64,000 nt of DNA. It comes from an uncultured Akkermansia sp. (GTDB taxonomy: Bacteria; Verrucomicrobiota; Verrucomicrobiia; Verrucomicrobiales; Akkermansiaceae). Each line of letters begins with the position of its first letter. Position 1 is the stretch's first letter. The stretch spans positions 1 through 64,000 of the forward strand of contig CALXRG010000013.1 in NCBI GenBank assembly GCA_944390825.1, written 5' to 3'. The position numbers and the translations under genes are program-made. The notes under the pieces were generated by a model, which ran no database searches, was not told the origin of the DNA, and worked only from the letters and a program-made list of their open reading frames with translations. Below are positions 8,749 through 16,222 of this stretch, piece after piece.

Positions 8749-9054
8749 ATGGCTAACACTATTACAAAACGAGAGCTTGTAAACAAGATTTGCGCCGAGA
8801 CTCGCAATAATCTCACCCAGAATGATGTCCTCGAGGTCATTCAGTGTGCGATTGACATGATCACTGAAGCCCTCGGCAATGGAGACCGCGTTGTGCTGCG
8901 CAATTTCGGTACCTTCGCCGTCAAGGAGGTGAAGGCTAAGATCGGTCGCAATCCCAAGGATCCGAGCAAGGACGTGCCGATTCCTGCCCGCCACGTTGTG
9001 AAGTTCAAGGTGGGCAAGAGCCTCAAGGAGGCCGCTGCCAAGGCCGGTAACTGA
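8749..9054 (+). CDS. HU/IHF-family DNA-binding protein
   Basis: Nucleoid-associated protein of 101 residues. It has the two N-terminal helices (ITKRELVNKICAETR), the beta saddle (GDRVVLRNFGTFAV) and the DNA-arm region with GRNPKDPSKDVPIPA, where proline after the arm tip intercalates in DNA. The GRNP motif and the alpha-helical end are shared by HU and IHF; the sequence alone does not settle which. It is monocistronic, with its own promoter and a strong terminator. Confidence 0.93.
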   Translation: MANTITKRELVNKICAETRNNLTQNDVLEVIQCAIDMITEALGNGDRVVLRNFGTFAVKEVKAKIGRNPKDPSKDVPIPARHVVKFKVGKSLKEAAAKAGN

Positions 9055-9088
9055 TTTGTAGTAACCTCAGCAAACCGTAGACTATTTT

Positions 9089-9132
9089 GCGTGCTCTGCC
9101 TGTTCTGCGGGCAGGGCACGCAGTTTTTTTTG
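9089..9132 (+). terminator. Terminator of the HU-family gene
   Basis: A 12-bp stem (GCGTGCTCTGCC at 9089-9100 with GGCAGGGCACGC at 9110-9121, one G:U pair) is followed by CAG and eight T. Confidence 0.9.
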
Positions 9133-9265
9133 TAGGGGTGGTGCCTGCGCGGTGGGAGGGCATGCGGGAGAGGGCATGCGGTGTTTGCCGGTGAAGGAAA
9201 CAGGGGACAAAAAGAGGGGCTTGGCTGTTTTTGAGCAGATTTGTGGAAAAAATACGCATTTGTGC

Positions 9266-9294
9266 TTGACTTCGCCCTGGTAAATCGCTAATAT
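9266..9294 (+). promoter_or_regulatory. Promoter of the tRNA-Lys/tRNA-Glu operon
   Basis: TTGACT (9266-9271), 17 bp, TAATAT (9289-9294), about 28 bp before tRNA-Lys. The stretch around the -35 box (TTTGTGCTTGACTT, then GCCCTG one base later) recurs at the rpsP promoter. The bases after the -10 box are GC-rich. Confidence 0.75.
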
Positions 9295-9322
9295 CCCCTC
9301 GCTGCGCTTCGCGGCAACAAGT

Positions 9323-9395
9323 GCGTGAATAGCTCAGTCGGTAGAGCAGTAGACTTTTAATCTATTGGTCCCGGGTTCGAGTCCCGGTTCACGTA
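9323..9395 (+). tRNA. tRNA-Lys (UUU)
   Basis: A complete 73-base cloverleaf: acceptor GCGTGAA with TTCACGT, D arm GCTC/GAGC, anticodon loop CTTTTAA with anticodon TTT at 9356-9358, and T arm CCGGG-TTCGAGT-CCCGG. The first acceptor pair is G1:U72. CCA is not encoded. It reads lysine codons AAA/AAG. Confidence 0.95.
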
Positions 9396-9400
9396 TCAAG

Positions 9401-9472
9401 GTCCCCATCGTCTAGGGGTTAGGACATATGATTCTCAGTCATAGAACCGCGGTTCGAATCCGCGTGGGGATG
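9401..9472 (+). tRNA. tRNA-Glu (CUC)
   Basis: Acceptor GTCCCCA with TGGGGAT, anticodon stem TATGA/TCATA, loop TTCTCAG with anticodon CTC, and T arm CGCGG-TTCGAAT-CCGCG. The first pair is G1:U72 with discriminator G73. CCA is not encoded. It follows tRNA-Lys by 5 bp in the same transcript and reads GAG. Confidence 0.93.
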
Positions 9473-9478
9473 CTAGGA

Positions 9479-9509
9479 AAAAGCCAGGGTGATTGCCCTG
9501 GCTTTTTTT
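9479..9509 (+). terminator. Terminator of the tRNA operon
   Basis: AAAGCCAGGG and CCCTGGC form a stem around TGATTG, followed by seven T. Confidence 0.9.
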
Positions 9510-9660
9510 GTGTGTGCTCAGGCGCAGGGACGGTCGTGCATAAGTTCTCTCAGGCTGCTGCCTGGAAGGTGCGTGACTTCCCCTTGCCGGACTCCGTGAG
9601 GGGGGCGACGCTGTGAGGTGCTTCCTGTGTGCTGAAGGGTGCTTCCTGTGATGAGGAGGC

Positions 9661-10653
9661 TTATTCTTCCTCCGGTTCGGACGAGCCGAGAAGGGGGGCC
9701 AGGAGATGCTCCAGCTCGCTGTAGGAGGAGACGCGTGAGAGTGCGGGACGCAGGGGCTTGGTGCCGGGGATGCCTTTGGCGTAGGCCAGCAGGCGCGACC
9801 GCATGGCTCGCATGGTGGTGAGTTCTTCCCCGTAGTGGCCGCTTGCAAGTGCCATCCGTGTGTGGCGCAGCATGAAGCGGATGCGCGCCCCCGGTGAGGG
9901 GGGCGGGGGAATCTGGCCTGTTTGCAGGTAGTGGCGGGCTTGCCGGAAGATCCAGGGGGCATTCATGGCGGCACGGCCGATCATGACGCCCGCGACCGCT
10001 GTGTGCTCGCGTGCGTGACGAACGTGCTCCGGGGTGCTGATGTCGCCATTGCCGATGATGGGGATGGCGGCTGCGCATGCACAGGTGGCGATGATGTCCC
10101 AGTCTGCCCGGCCGCCGTATTGCTGGCTGCGGGTACGCCCGTGGATGGCGATGGCTTGGATGCCGGCGTCCTGAAGGCGCTGTACGGTTTCGGGGGCGTT
10201 GATGTGGTCGGCATCCCAGCCGATGCGGATTTTGGCTGTTACGGGGCAGTCGCCGGACAGTTCGGAGACCACGGCTGAGGCGATGCGTTGCAGTAGGGGC
10301 AGGTCTTTGAGCAGGGAGGAGCCGCCGTTTTTGCCGACGACTTTGGGCACGGGGCACCCCGCGTTGATGTCCAGAAAGTCCGGGTGCATCGCGTCGACGA
10401 TGATGCGGGCGGCCGCCGCCATGTGCTCCGGTACTGAGCCGAAGATTTGGATGCCTAGGGGCCGGTGGCTTTCTTCAAACTCGATGTAGCGGCGGTTGCG
10501 CTGCCACGCTTGGAGGACGCCTTCGGAGGAGACAAACTCTGTCACCATTACGTCGGCTCCTTCTTCTTTGCACAGGGTGCGGAAGATGGGGTCGGTGACG
10601 CCGGCCATGGGGGCCAGGAAGAGGGGAAAGTGCTGAAGCCAGGGGAGGGACAC
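9661..10653 (-). CDS. dusB: tRNA-dihydrouridine synthase, DusB-like
   Basis: FMN enzyme reducing uridines in the tRNA D loop. The 330-residue product has the TIM-barrel start LAPMAGVTDPIFR, the catalytic cysteine in DINAGCPVPKVV (about residue 100), the FMN-binding KIRIGWD and AIHGRTRSQQY segments, and PIIGNGDI and VMIGRAAMNAPWIF late in the barrel. This set matches the Dus family; assignment to DusB rather than A or C is a best guess. The likely start is GTG at 10653. A tandem repeat lies upstream, between it and the lipoprotein gene on the same strand. Confidence 0.87.
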   Translation of the reverse strand: MSLPWLQHFPLFLAPMAGVTDPIFRTLCKEEGADVMVTEFVSSEGVLQAWQRNRRYIEFEESHRPLGIQIFGSVPEHMAAAARIIVDAMHPDFLDINAGCPVPKVVGKNGGSSLLKDLPLLQRIASAVVSELSGDCPVTAKIRIGWDADHINAPETVQRLQDAGIQAIAIHGRTRSQQYGGRADWDIIATCACAAAIPIIGNGDISTPEHVRHAREHTAVAGVMIGRAAMNAPWIFRQARHYLQTGQIPPPPSPGARIRFMLRHTRMALASGHYGEELTTMRAMRSRLLAYAKGIPGTKPLRPALSRVSSYSELEHLLAPLLGSSEPEEE

Positions 10654-10685
10654 GGGTGGTGCAGGTGGGTGGTTTCGCGTGAGTG

Positions 10686-10735
10686 GCTGGAGTGGACGGG
10701 CTGCTGGAGTGGACGGTCTGCTGGAGTGGGACGGA
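10686..10735. repeat. Three-copy tandem repeat upstream of dusB
   Basis: Three imperfect units of 15-18 bp built on CTGGAGTGGACGG lie in the 132-bp gap between the lipoprotein stop and the dusB start. Non-coding; unit lengths of 15, 17 and 18 argue against a coding repeat. Confidence 0.75.
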
Positions 10736-10785
10736 CAGCGTAGGGTGCTCGCCCTCCTTCTGCCGGGACACGAGGATGCCTGGGT

Positions 10786-11586
10786 TTAGCGGTAGGTGCG
10801 GCAGCGGTTGACCCAGCCAGCCAGCCAGCGCTGCTCGCCGCGGGAGGCCGGGGCGTTGGCGACGCGGCGGCGCATGACAGCCTCGGCCGCACGGGCAAAC
10901 TCGGCTGTGGCGGCACGCCCCTGCGGTATGCCCCGCATTTCCTCCAGTACCTGGAGCAGTCCCCAGCCCTGGCCCTGGTAGCGCTCGGTGGGCTTGGTGC
11001 CCTCGCCTTTGAAGTTCACGTAGTCGACCAGGCAGTACATGCCCTGGGTGGTGGCAGCCAGGGCTTTGTAGCGGGCAAGGACGGCTTGGGGATTGCTGCT
11101 GTGCTGCAGCAGTGTGGGAAGCGCGGCCCGGGATCGGGCGATGATGAAGTCGGTTTGCACGGCAACGTGGCTGGCCAGCCAGCGGCGCATCGCATCGGCC
11201 TTGCCGCTGCGGTCTGCTGCGAAGGCTGCTTTATTCGGCCAGGGGGCCGCTCCGTTGAAGAAGGCCGGCACGGCGACTCCCCGGGCACGCGCAAAGGCTA
11301 CAAACTTCGGGAAGCTTTCGTCAAACGGTCCAGTCACTCCCGACGGATACCAGATGAAGTGCCCAATGCCGAGGGACGGAAACGCCTCGCCCGCATTCCA
11401 GGAGACGAGGCCGGTGACGCTGCCGGCGCATTCGTTCTGCCAGATGCGTTTGCCCAAGCCGGCAAGATCGATTTGCGACTGCACGGCAGCCGGGCGCCGC
11501 GCAGGAGGTGCTGCTGCCGGCTGTCCCGGTTCACTGCATGCCCCCAGCAGCAGGGCCAATGTGCTGCATATACCCCATGGTTTCAT
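10786..11586 (-). CDS. Lysozyme-like predicted lipoprotein
   Basis: A 266-residue exported protein. The signal MKPWGICSTLALLLGAC ends in a lipobox, so it is probably a lipoprotein. The core begins RIWQNECAG, then VSWNAGEAFPSLGIGHFIWYP. The Glu-containing helix followed by G-x-G-H-F is reminiscent of lysozyme-fold hydrolases, but no catalytic assignment is proven. Later PAFFNGAAPWP and YQGQGWGLLQVLEEM look conserved. The family's function is not known to me; a role in the periplasm or peptidoglycan is plausible. It has its own leaderless-type promoter and lies upstream of dusB. Confidence 0.65.
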   Translation of the reverse strand: MKPWGICSTLALLLGACSEPGQPAAAPPARRPAAVQSQIDLAGLGKRIWQNECAGSVTGLVSWNAGEAFPSLGIGHFIWYPSGVTGPFDESFPKFVAFARARGVAVPAFFNGAAPWPNKAAFAADRSGKADAMRRWLASHVAVQTDFIIARSRAALPTLLQHSSNPQAVLARYKALAATTQGMYCLVDYVNFKGEGTKPTERYQGQGWGLLQVLEEMRGIPQGRAATAEFARAAEAVMRRRVANAPASRGEQRWLAGWVNRCRTYR

Positions 11587-11592
11587 GCGCTT

Positions 11593-11620
11593 ATTCTAGC
11601 AGTTCCCCAAGCCTTGTAAA
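11593..11620 (-). promoter_or_regulatory. Promoter of the lysozyme-like lipoprotein, predicted leaderless
   Basis: On the minus strand TTTACA (11620-11615), 16 bp, TAGAAT (11598-11593), then six bases to the ATG at 11586. The start codon coincides with the predicted transcription start. Confidence 0.6.
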
Positions 11621-11695
11621 GCTTCTGATGTGTGCACGCATCAAACACCCCGGAATATGCCTTTGCAAAAAAAACGGAAAAAACTGCCTTTGTGC

Positions 11696-11724
11696 TTGAC
11701 TTTGCCCTGCCTCAGTGATAAATT
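11696..11724 (+). promoter_or_regulatory. Promoter of rpsP
   Basis: TTGACT (11696-11701), 17 bp, TAAATT (11719-11724), preceded by A runs resembling an UP element. The leader is about 70 nt. The sequence around the -35 box matches the tRNA promoter at 9266 over about 20 bp. Confidence 0.75.
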
Positions 11725-11800
11725 GGCGTCCCGCCTTGCAGGTATTCCGGAAGCGCATTCCCGCCGGCAAGAGGAACAACCAAAATCATCCAATTTTATT

Positions 11801-12046
11801 ATGGTATCAATTCGTCTTAACCGTCAGGGGGCCAAGGATCGCCCTTACTACAAGATTGTTGTCGTCGACAGCCGTGCGCGCCGCGATGGCGCTTTCATCG
11901 ACCAGGTGGGCACTTACAACCCCATGGCCGAAGGCGTCAACTACACCATCGACCTGGAGAAAGTCGACAAGTGGGTCAAGAACGGCGCCCAGCCTTCCGA
12001 GACTGTCGCCTCCATGATCAAGAAGGCCCGCGCCGCTCAGGCCTAA
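11801..12046 (+). CDS. rpsP: 30S ribosomal protein S16
   Basis: Small-subunit assembly protein of 81 residues, with the conserved start [20 protein letters not shown] and the VGTYNPM segment. The ATG at 11801 gives the normal N-terminus; the reading frame stays open upstream to 11630 but that part lies across the promoter. Unlike many bacteria it is not followed by rimM-trmD-rplS: a terminator and ndk come next. Confidence 0.97.
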   Translation: MVSIRLNRQGAKDRPYYKIVVVDSRARRDGAFIDQVGTYNPMAEGVNYTIDLEKVDKWVKNGAQPSETVASMIKKARAAQA

Positions 12047-12081
12047 GCCTCCCCGAAGCATCTTTCCTTGGTTGTTTCTAG

Positions 12082-12122
12082 GCGCATCCTCCCCTCTGCG
12101 GGGGTGGATGCGTTTCTTTTTG
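12082..12122 (+). terminator. Terminator of rpsP
   Basis: GCGCATCC-TCCCC and GGGGGTGGATGCG form a stem with one mismatch, followed by TTTCTTTTT. Confidence 0.85.
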
Positions 12123-12159
12123 ACGGGGTATTTTCGCGGGTGCCCGCCTATATTTTCGC

Positions 12160-12188
12160 TTGACAGGCGGGCTTCTCAGGCGTATGTA
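12160..12188 (+). promoter_or_regulatory. Promoter of ndk
   Basis: TTGACA (12160-12165), 17 bp, TATGTA (12183-12188). The predicted leader is about 18 nt. Confidence 0.65.
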
Positions 12189-12212
12189 TGGGGAACCCCA
12201 ATTTGATTTACG

Positions 12213-12662
12213 ATGAACCGCGACGAAAAAACTCTTATTCTTTTCAAGCCTGACTGCGTCCGCAAAAACCTTTCGGGTGTCATTTTGCAGCGCCTTCTTG
12301 GCGAGGGCTTCCGCCTGCGTGCGATGAAGATGATGCAGCTTGATGACGCTATCCTGCGCGAGCATTACGGCCACATTATTGATCTGGTGGTTGATGGTGA
12401 GCCGCTTTTCCCGAAGCTGTCGTTCTTCATGCAGACGAGCCCCGTGGTGGCTCTCGTGCTTTCGGGCCCCGGCGTGATTACGCGTGTGCGCTCGATTCTG
12501 GGCCCCACCAATTCCATGAAGGCCGACAAGGGCACGATTCGCGGCGACTTCGGCACCAACAGTATGCTCAACATTTGCCACGCTTCAGATTCCCCCGAGT
12601 CTGCCGAGACCGAAATTAAGCGTTTCTTCAAGCCGGAGGAGATTTTCGATAATATCGATTGA
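12213..12662 (+). CDS. ndk: Nucleoside diphosphate kinase
   Basis: Transfers the gamma phosphate from ATP to other NDPs through a phosphohistidine. The 149-residue protein starts with EKTLILFKPDCVRKN and has the active-site motif NICHASDS, with the catalytic His at about residue 124, and GTIRGDFG before it. The KPD Lys and nucleotide-binding region are intact. It is monocistronic, between the rpsP terminator and its own terminator. Confidence 0.97.
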   Translation: MNRDEKTLILFKPDCVRKNLSGVILQRLLGEGFRLRAMKMMQLDDAILREHYGHIIDLVVDGEPLFPKLSFFMQTSPVVALVLSGPGVITRVRSILGPTNSMKADKGTIRGDFGTNSMLNICHASDSPESAETEIKRFFKPEEIFDNID

Positions 12663-12712
12663 GCCCGCCGGAATCGACGGCGTTCACTGAGCCGATTTTC
12701 TCATGTCCCGTT

Positions 12713-12742
12713 GCCGGCCTGCTGGTGCAGGCCGGTTTTTTT
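12713..12742 (+). terminator. Terminator of ndk
   Basis: CCGGCCTGC and GCAGGCCGG form a perfect 9-bp stem with loop TGGT, followed by seven T. The 321 bp from ndk to the next gene otherwise holds only an AT-rich stretch and the promoter at 12896. Confidence 0.93.
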
Positions 12743-12895
12743 CTGTCCCGATGCCGGGGGTGGAGCGCTGCCTTGAGTCAGATAGGGCGTGTTGCGATGT
12801 TGGCGGAGACTCCGTATTGGGATGCTGGCAGGGTCGTGTTTCCCTAAGGTCGGGCGATTGTAGTCAGTGGCTTTTTATATTTTTAAATTATTGAC

Positions 12896-12923
12896 TTGAC
12901 TCTATACCAGATAATGATAACAT
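12896..12923 (+). promoter_or_regulatory. Promoter of the first outer-membrane paralogue
   Basis: TTGACT (12896-12901), 16 bp, TAACAT (12918-12923). A second TTGACT overlaps it at 12891. The leader is about 54 nt and can form a small stem (TGCGG/CCGCA). The AT-rich run at 12871-12890 could act as an UP element. Confidence 0.55.
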
Positions 12924-12983
12924 AAGTGTGGCTTGCGGGGAGTAGATCCGCAGTGCTATAGATTTGGCAACTAGACAACAAAT

Positions 12984-13604
12984 ATGAAAAAGACAATTGT
13001 AATGATGCTTGCTGCGATGGCTCCGGCTTGGGCCGGTGAGCCGGTGGTCGTGGCTACACCCGCTCCCGTGGCAGCTGCAGCCTCTCAGGTATGCCCCTGG
13101 AGCTGCGAGCTGGGCGTTTCGTATTCCTGGGCTTCTACGGACATCATTGACGGGATCGATGGAAATCATGCTCAGACTGTCGGGGTGGACCTGACGGCTT
13201 GCTATTCCCTTAACGAGAACGACATGCTCAATATCCGCTTCGGCTATGGCTGGGGCGATGCCAACAACTGGGGCGGCAGCCAGCACTTCCACACCTGGAC
13301 GCTGATGCCCGGCTACCGCTACACCTGCAAGCTGGATGATGAGTGGTCGATTTATGCCGGTGTCAACGTGGGTGTTGCTGCCGTGGCGTACAAGGAGCAC
13401 TACGATGGCTGGAAGGCTCACTGCTCAGCCTGGGGCTTTGCCTATTCCGCTGAAGTCGGTGTGCGCTATGCCTTGAGCCCGGATACAGAGCTCTTCCTGG
13501 GTTATATCTTCAGTGGCAATACGGCTGAGCCTTCCGAGGATGATTGGAGCTGCGAAGCTCAGAACAACCACGGCATCCGCGGTGGCGTGGCTGTGAAGTT
13601 CTGA
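12984..13604 (+). CDS. Outer-membrane beta-barrel-like protein, paralogue 1
   Basis: A 206-residue secreted protein: signal peptide of about 18 residues ending AWA, a short Pro/Ala/Val linker, then alternating aromatic strands (WSCELGVSYSWAST, LNIRFGYGWGD, HTWTLMPGYRY, WSIYAGVNVGVAA, AYSAEVGVRYAL, ELFLGYIFSG) and a C-terminal Phe. This is the pattern of a small outer-membrane barrel of about eight strands. It has four to five cysteines. The next gene is a close paralogue. C-ending codons and a leader with a stem suggest high expression. Function is unknown. Confidence 0.75.
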   Translation: MKKTIVMMLAAMAPAWAGEPVVVATPAPVAAAASQVCPWSCELGVSYSWASTDIIDGIDGNHAQTVGVDLTACYSLNENDMLNIRFGYGWGDANNWGGSQHFHTWTLMPGYRYTCKLDDEWSIYAGVNVGVAAVAYKEHYDGWKAHCSAWGFAYSAEVGVRYALSPDTELFLGYIFSGNTAEPSEDDWSCEAQNNHGIRGGVAVKF

Positions 13605-13628
13605 GGAAGAGTTCCTCATTTGACGTAT

Positions 13629-13666
13629 GGCAAGCGGTGAGCTTCGGCTCCCCGCTTGCTTTTTTA
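13629..13666 (+). terminator. Terminator of outer-membrane paralogue 1
   Basis: GCAAGCGGTGAGC and GCTCCCCGCTTGC pair with one mismatch around a TTCG tetraloop, followed by six T. Confidence 0.92.
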
Positions 13667-13779
13667 TGGGGAAAAAGCGCCATTCCACCACGGCTGGATC
13701 GGGGCGGTGGAGTGCAGTGCCTGGCAAATTATCCCGATTATGAAAAATATCAGTTGGTGTATTACAGAGCGGTTTTTCC

Positions 13780-13807
13780 TTGACTCATACGATTTAGGTG
13801 TTAATCT
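13780..13807 (+). promoter_or_regulatory. Promoter of the second outer-membrane paralogue
   Basis: TTGACT (13780-13785), 16 bp, TAATCT (13802-13807), the same geometry as the first paralogue. The leader is about 56 nt and can form a stem (CCCGAA with TTCCGGG). Confidence 0.6.
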
Positions 13808-13869
13808 AAGAGTACCCCGAAGGCATAACGCTTTCCGGGCAATAGTATTCAACAAACGATAGAAACAAC

Positions 13870-14472
13870 ATGAAAAAGACGATTGTAATGATGGTTGCTT
13901 GCGCGGCCCCGGTTTTTGCCGGTGAGCCCGCTCCGGTTCCTGCTCCTGCACCTGCTCCTGCACCGCAGGTGAGTCCCTGGAGCTGCGAGCTCGGCCTCTC
14001 CTACAGCTGGGCTTCGACTGATGCCGTCAAGGGCGCTAACTTTGATAAGCTCCAGACCATTGGTGTGGACCTGACCGGTTGCTATGCTCTCGATGAAAAT
14101 AATAGCCTGAACCTGCGTTTTGGCTACGGCTGGGGTGATTCCTCTGATGCTGGGACGAAGCTTCATACTCACAATTGGACGCTGATGCCCGGTTATCGCT
14201 TTACTTACCCGGTGGACGATACATGGTCGGTTTATGCCGGTGCCAATATTGGTCTGGCCGCTACGGCTTGGAAGGCCCACGAGGCTGGCGTGCATGGGCA
14301 TGATTCCGCATGGGGCTTCGCCTATTCCGCTGAAGTTGGTGTGCGCTATGCTATTTGCCCGAACAGCGACATTTTCCTGGGCTACATCTTCAGCGGCAGT
14401 ACGGCCAAACCGTCCGGCTGCGAGGCTCAGATCAACCACGGTATCCGTGCCGGTTTGGGCATGAAGTTCTAA
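13870..14472 (+). CDS. Outer-membrane beta-barrel-like protein, paralogue 2
   Basis: A 200-residue paralogue of the preceding gene: same signal start MKKTIVMM, a (Pro-Ala) repeat linker after the cleavage site, then the same strand order (WSCELGLSYSWASTD, LNLRFGYGWGD, NWTLMPGYRF, WSVYAGANIGLAA, AWGFAYSAEVGVRYA, DIFLGYIFSGST) and terminal MKF. The two share long identical stretches in the C-terminal half and differ in the loops, as expected for surface-exposed loops diverging after a tandem duplication. Each has its own promoter and terminator. Function is unknown. Confidence 0.75.
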   Translation: MKKTIVMMVACAAPVFAGEPAPVPAPAPAPAPQVSPWSCELGLSYSWASTDAVKGANFDKLQTIGVDLTGCYALDENNSLNLRFGYGWGDSSDAGTKLHTHNWTLMPGYRFTYPVDDTWSVYAGANIGLAATAWKAHEAGVHGHDSAWGFAYSAEVGVRYAICPNSDIFLGYIFSGSTAKPSGCEAQINHGIRAGLGMKF

Positions 14473-14499
14473 GCGGTTGCGTCAGCTGATCCGTTTTCA

Positions 14500-14530
14500 G
14501 GCGGGAGAGCGGTGCTCTCCCGCCTTTGCT
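14500..14530 (+). terminator. Terminator of outer-membrane paralogue 2
   Basis: GGCGGGAGAGC and GCTCTCCCGCC form a perfect 11-bp stem with a three-base loop, followed by TTTGCTGTT. The remaining 200 bp before hpf hold only its promoter. Confidence 0.85.
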
Positions 14531-14698
14531 GTTGTGTCTGTTCAGCGGCGGGAGTGTGTGCCTTTCGCAAGGCGGTTACGCCGGCCAGTGCTGCGTCACT
14601 GAACCCGTGCGGGCCCGGGATGTGCCGGGGGTGGGGCTGTTGCCATGGGTTTCACTGTGCGGTGTCACAAAAAAGTGGGAACATGAACTCGTTTTTTC

Positions 14699-14727
14699 TT
14701 GCAAATGGTGAGGGACGAGGTTAGGAT
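14699..14727 (+). promoter_or_regulatory. Promoter of hpf
   Basis: TTGCAA (14699-14704), 17 bp, TAGGAT (14722-14727). The leader is about 65 nt and ends in a GAAAGAAGG Shine-Dalgarno. Confidence 0.5.
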
Positions 14728-14798
14728 GATGATTGCAGAAGGATTTATTTCTATCCCGCCTGCGCCAGAAACCAAACCATAGAAAGAAGGTACATACC

Positions 14799-15404
14799 AT
14801 GCAGACATCGAATGTTGATATGAACATTACTGTAACGGGACGTCACATTGAGGTGACTGATGCGATCCGTGAGTTCGCTGTCAAGAAGATCCAGGCTATC
14901 CACATTGATTATCCGAAGATTGTGGACGTGCGCGTCGTGGTGGACGTGCAGAAGGATCGCCAGGTGGCGGAGATTGTGCTTTTCTGTGCCGATCACATCA
15001 CCATCCAGGCCTCGACTGCCGGTAGTGACCTTTATGCTGCTATTGATGAGACGGTCACGAAGATCATGCGCCGTATGCGCAAGCATAAGACCCGCCTCAT
15101 GAAGCATTTCCGTCCGCACCGCTCCAAGAGTATCCGTACGCTGGAGCAGTCCGTCTATGATGAGGATATCCTGGATCAGGATGTGGATATCGATGCTCCG
15201 GAGGATCCGAAGCCTGTGCGCATTTCCCGTGAGGGTTACGAACTTAAGACGATGTACAAGGAGGATGCGATTATGGAGCTGGAGATTTCCGGCAAGCCGT
15301 TCGTCCTCTATCGCAATGCGCGCCGCAATGTGCTCCAGATTGTCTACAAACTCATGCCGGGTGAGTACTCGATCATTGAGCTTGGCAATGAGCTGAAGGC
15401 TTGA
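14799..15404 (+). CDS. hpf: Ribosome hibernation promoting factor, long form
   Basis: Binds idle ribosomes and promotes 100S dimers. The 201-residue protein has the N-terminal S30AE/YfiA domain (MNITVTGRHIEVTDAIREF, AIDETVTKIMRRMRKH) and the C-terminal dimerising domain of the long form (ISREGYELKTM, ALDEA-type AIMELEISGKPFVLYRN). A short linker with acidic residues joins them. The start at 14799 is set by AAGAAGG eight bases upstream; the frame is open from 14733 but that part lacks similarity to the family. Confidence 0.95.
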   Translation: MQTSNVDMNITVTGRHIEVTDAIREFAVKKIQAIHIDYPKIVDVRVVVDVQKDRQVAEIVLFCADHITIQASTAGSDLYAAIDETVTKIMRRMRKHKTRLMKHFRPHRSKSIRTLEQSVYDEDILDQDVDIDAPEDPKPVRISREGYELKTMYKEDAIMELEISGKPFVLYRNARRNVLQIVYKLMPGEYSIIELGNELKA

Positions 15405-15464
15405 TCACGGTTTGTTGTCACAGGCTGGACAGCGGGCGTGTCACTCTGGAGGCCTCTTCCTCTC

Positions 15465-15494
15465 ACCGCACACTCTTGGAGTGTGCGGTTTTTC
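15465..15494 (+). terminator. Terminator of hpf
   Basis: CCGCACACTC and AGTGTGCGG form a stem around a short loop, followed by five T. Confidence 0.9.
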
Positions 15495-15650
15495 GTTGCC
15501 CGGTGTGCGTGGATGGACGCGCGGCTTCGGGACTCCAGGGGGTAATGCTGTCGTTTGGGTAACGCTGCCGTCTGGGGTAGTGCGCACCGTCACTCCGGAG
15601 CTGTGACTCCGGGGGGGCGGGTTGCAGCGGTGGCTCGCGGGGCTTGCTGC

Positions 15651-16160
15651 TCAGGCCGGATCGGCAGCCGTGTTGGGCGGTTCGAGTTTGAGCATCTCAG
15701 CGTGGATTTTGTCGATGATGCGGGTGTGGATGATCCGTTCCTCTTCGGTGAGAGTGGTGGTGAGTTGGCTGATGGCGTCCAGCATTGCTTGCTCGATCAT
15801 CTCGGCGGATTCCAGGCCGGAGGCAGTGAGGGTGAGCAGGACGCGGCGCCTGTCGTGCGTGGAGGGGCGTCTCTCCAGTAGCTTGGCGTTTACCAGCGGC
15901 TCGACAAGGCGGGTGATGGCTGAGGGGGTGAGGCGCATGTCGTGGGCGAGTGTGCCGTGCAGGATGCCTTCGGGCTCGTTGCGAGTCAGGCGCCGGACGG
16001 CTGCCAGCGCGAAGGCTTGCTGGATGGTCAGCGCTTCCAGAATCTCTTTGCCTGCTTCCGACAGGGCACTGTACCCGGCCCGGCGTATGAAGTGATGAAT
16101 CGCCTCCATTTTGTCCACGATGCGGAGACTGGATTCACTGTTGATGGGTGTCAGCGGCAT
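15651..16160 (-). CDS. MarR-family transcriptional regulator
   Basis: Winged-helix repressor of 169 residues. Helices 2-4 (ALTIQQAFALAAVRRL, GTLAHDMRLTPSAITRLVEPL) are followed by the wing with ERRPSTHDRRRVLLTLTASG, the D-R-R motif of MarR DNA binding. A long C-terminal dimerising helix follows. The ligand is unknown. It is read from its own promoter downstream of the metallo-hydrolase gene on the same strand, and its promoter contains TTGACAA, a short pseudo-palindrome it might bind. Confidence 0.88.
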   Translation of the reverse strand: MPLTPINSESSLRIVDKMEAIHHFIRRAGYSALSEAGKEILEALTIQQAFALAAVRRLTRNEPEGILHGTLAHDMRLTPSAITRLVEPLVNAKLLERRPSTHDRRRVLLTLTASGLESAEMIEQAMLDAISQLTTTLTEEERIIHTRIIDKIHAEMLKLEPPNTAADPA

Positions 16161-16166
16161 AGCGTT

Positions 16167-16194
16167 ATCATAGCAAAAAGAATCATGTTGTCAA
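16167..16194 (-). promoter_or_regulatory. Promoter of marR, predicted leaderless
   Basis: On the minus strand TTGACA (16194-16189), 16 bp, TATGAT (16172-16167), then six bases to the ATG at 16160. It is one of the best matches to consensus in the window. Confidence 0.7.
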
Positions 16195-16222
16195 TTACTC
16201 TTCTTGCTTAATCCAACAATTT

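Noticed and set aside
9428..9616. 62-residue frame over tRNA-Glu and its terminator
   Set aside because: It starts inside the tRNA and crosses a strong terminator.
11630..11800. 57-residue N-terminal extension of S16
   Set aside because: It covers the rpsP promoter and the standard S16 start is at 11801.
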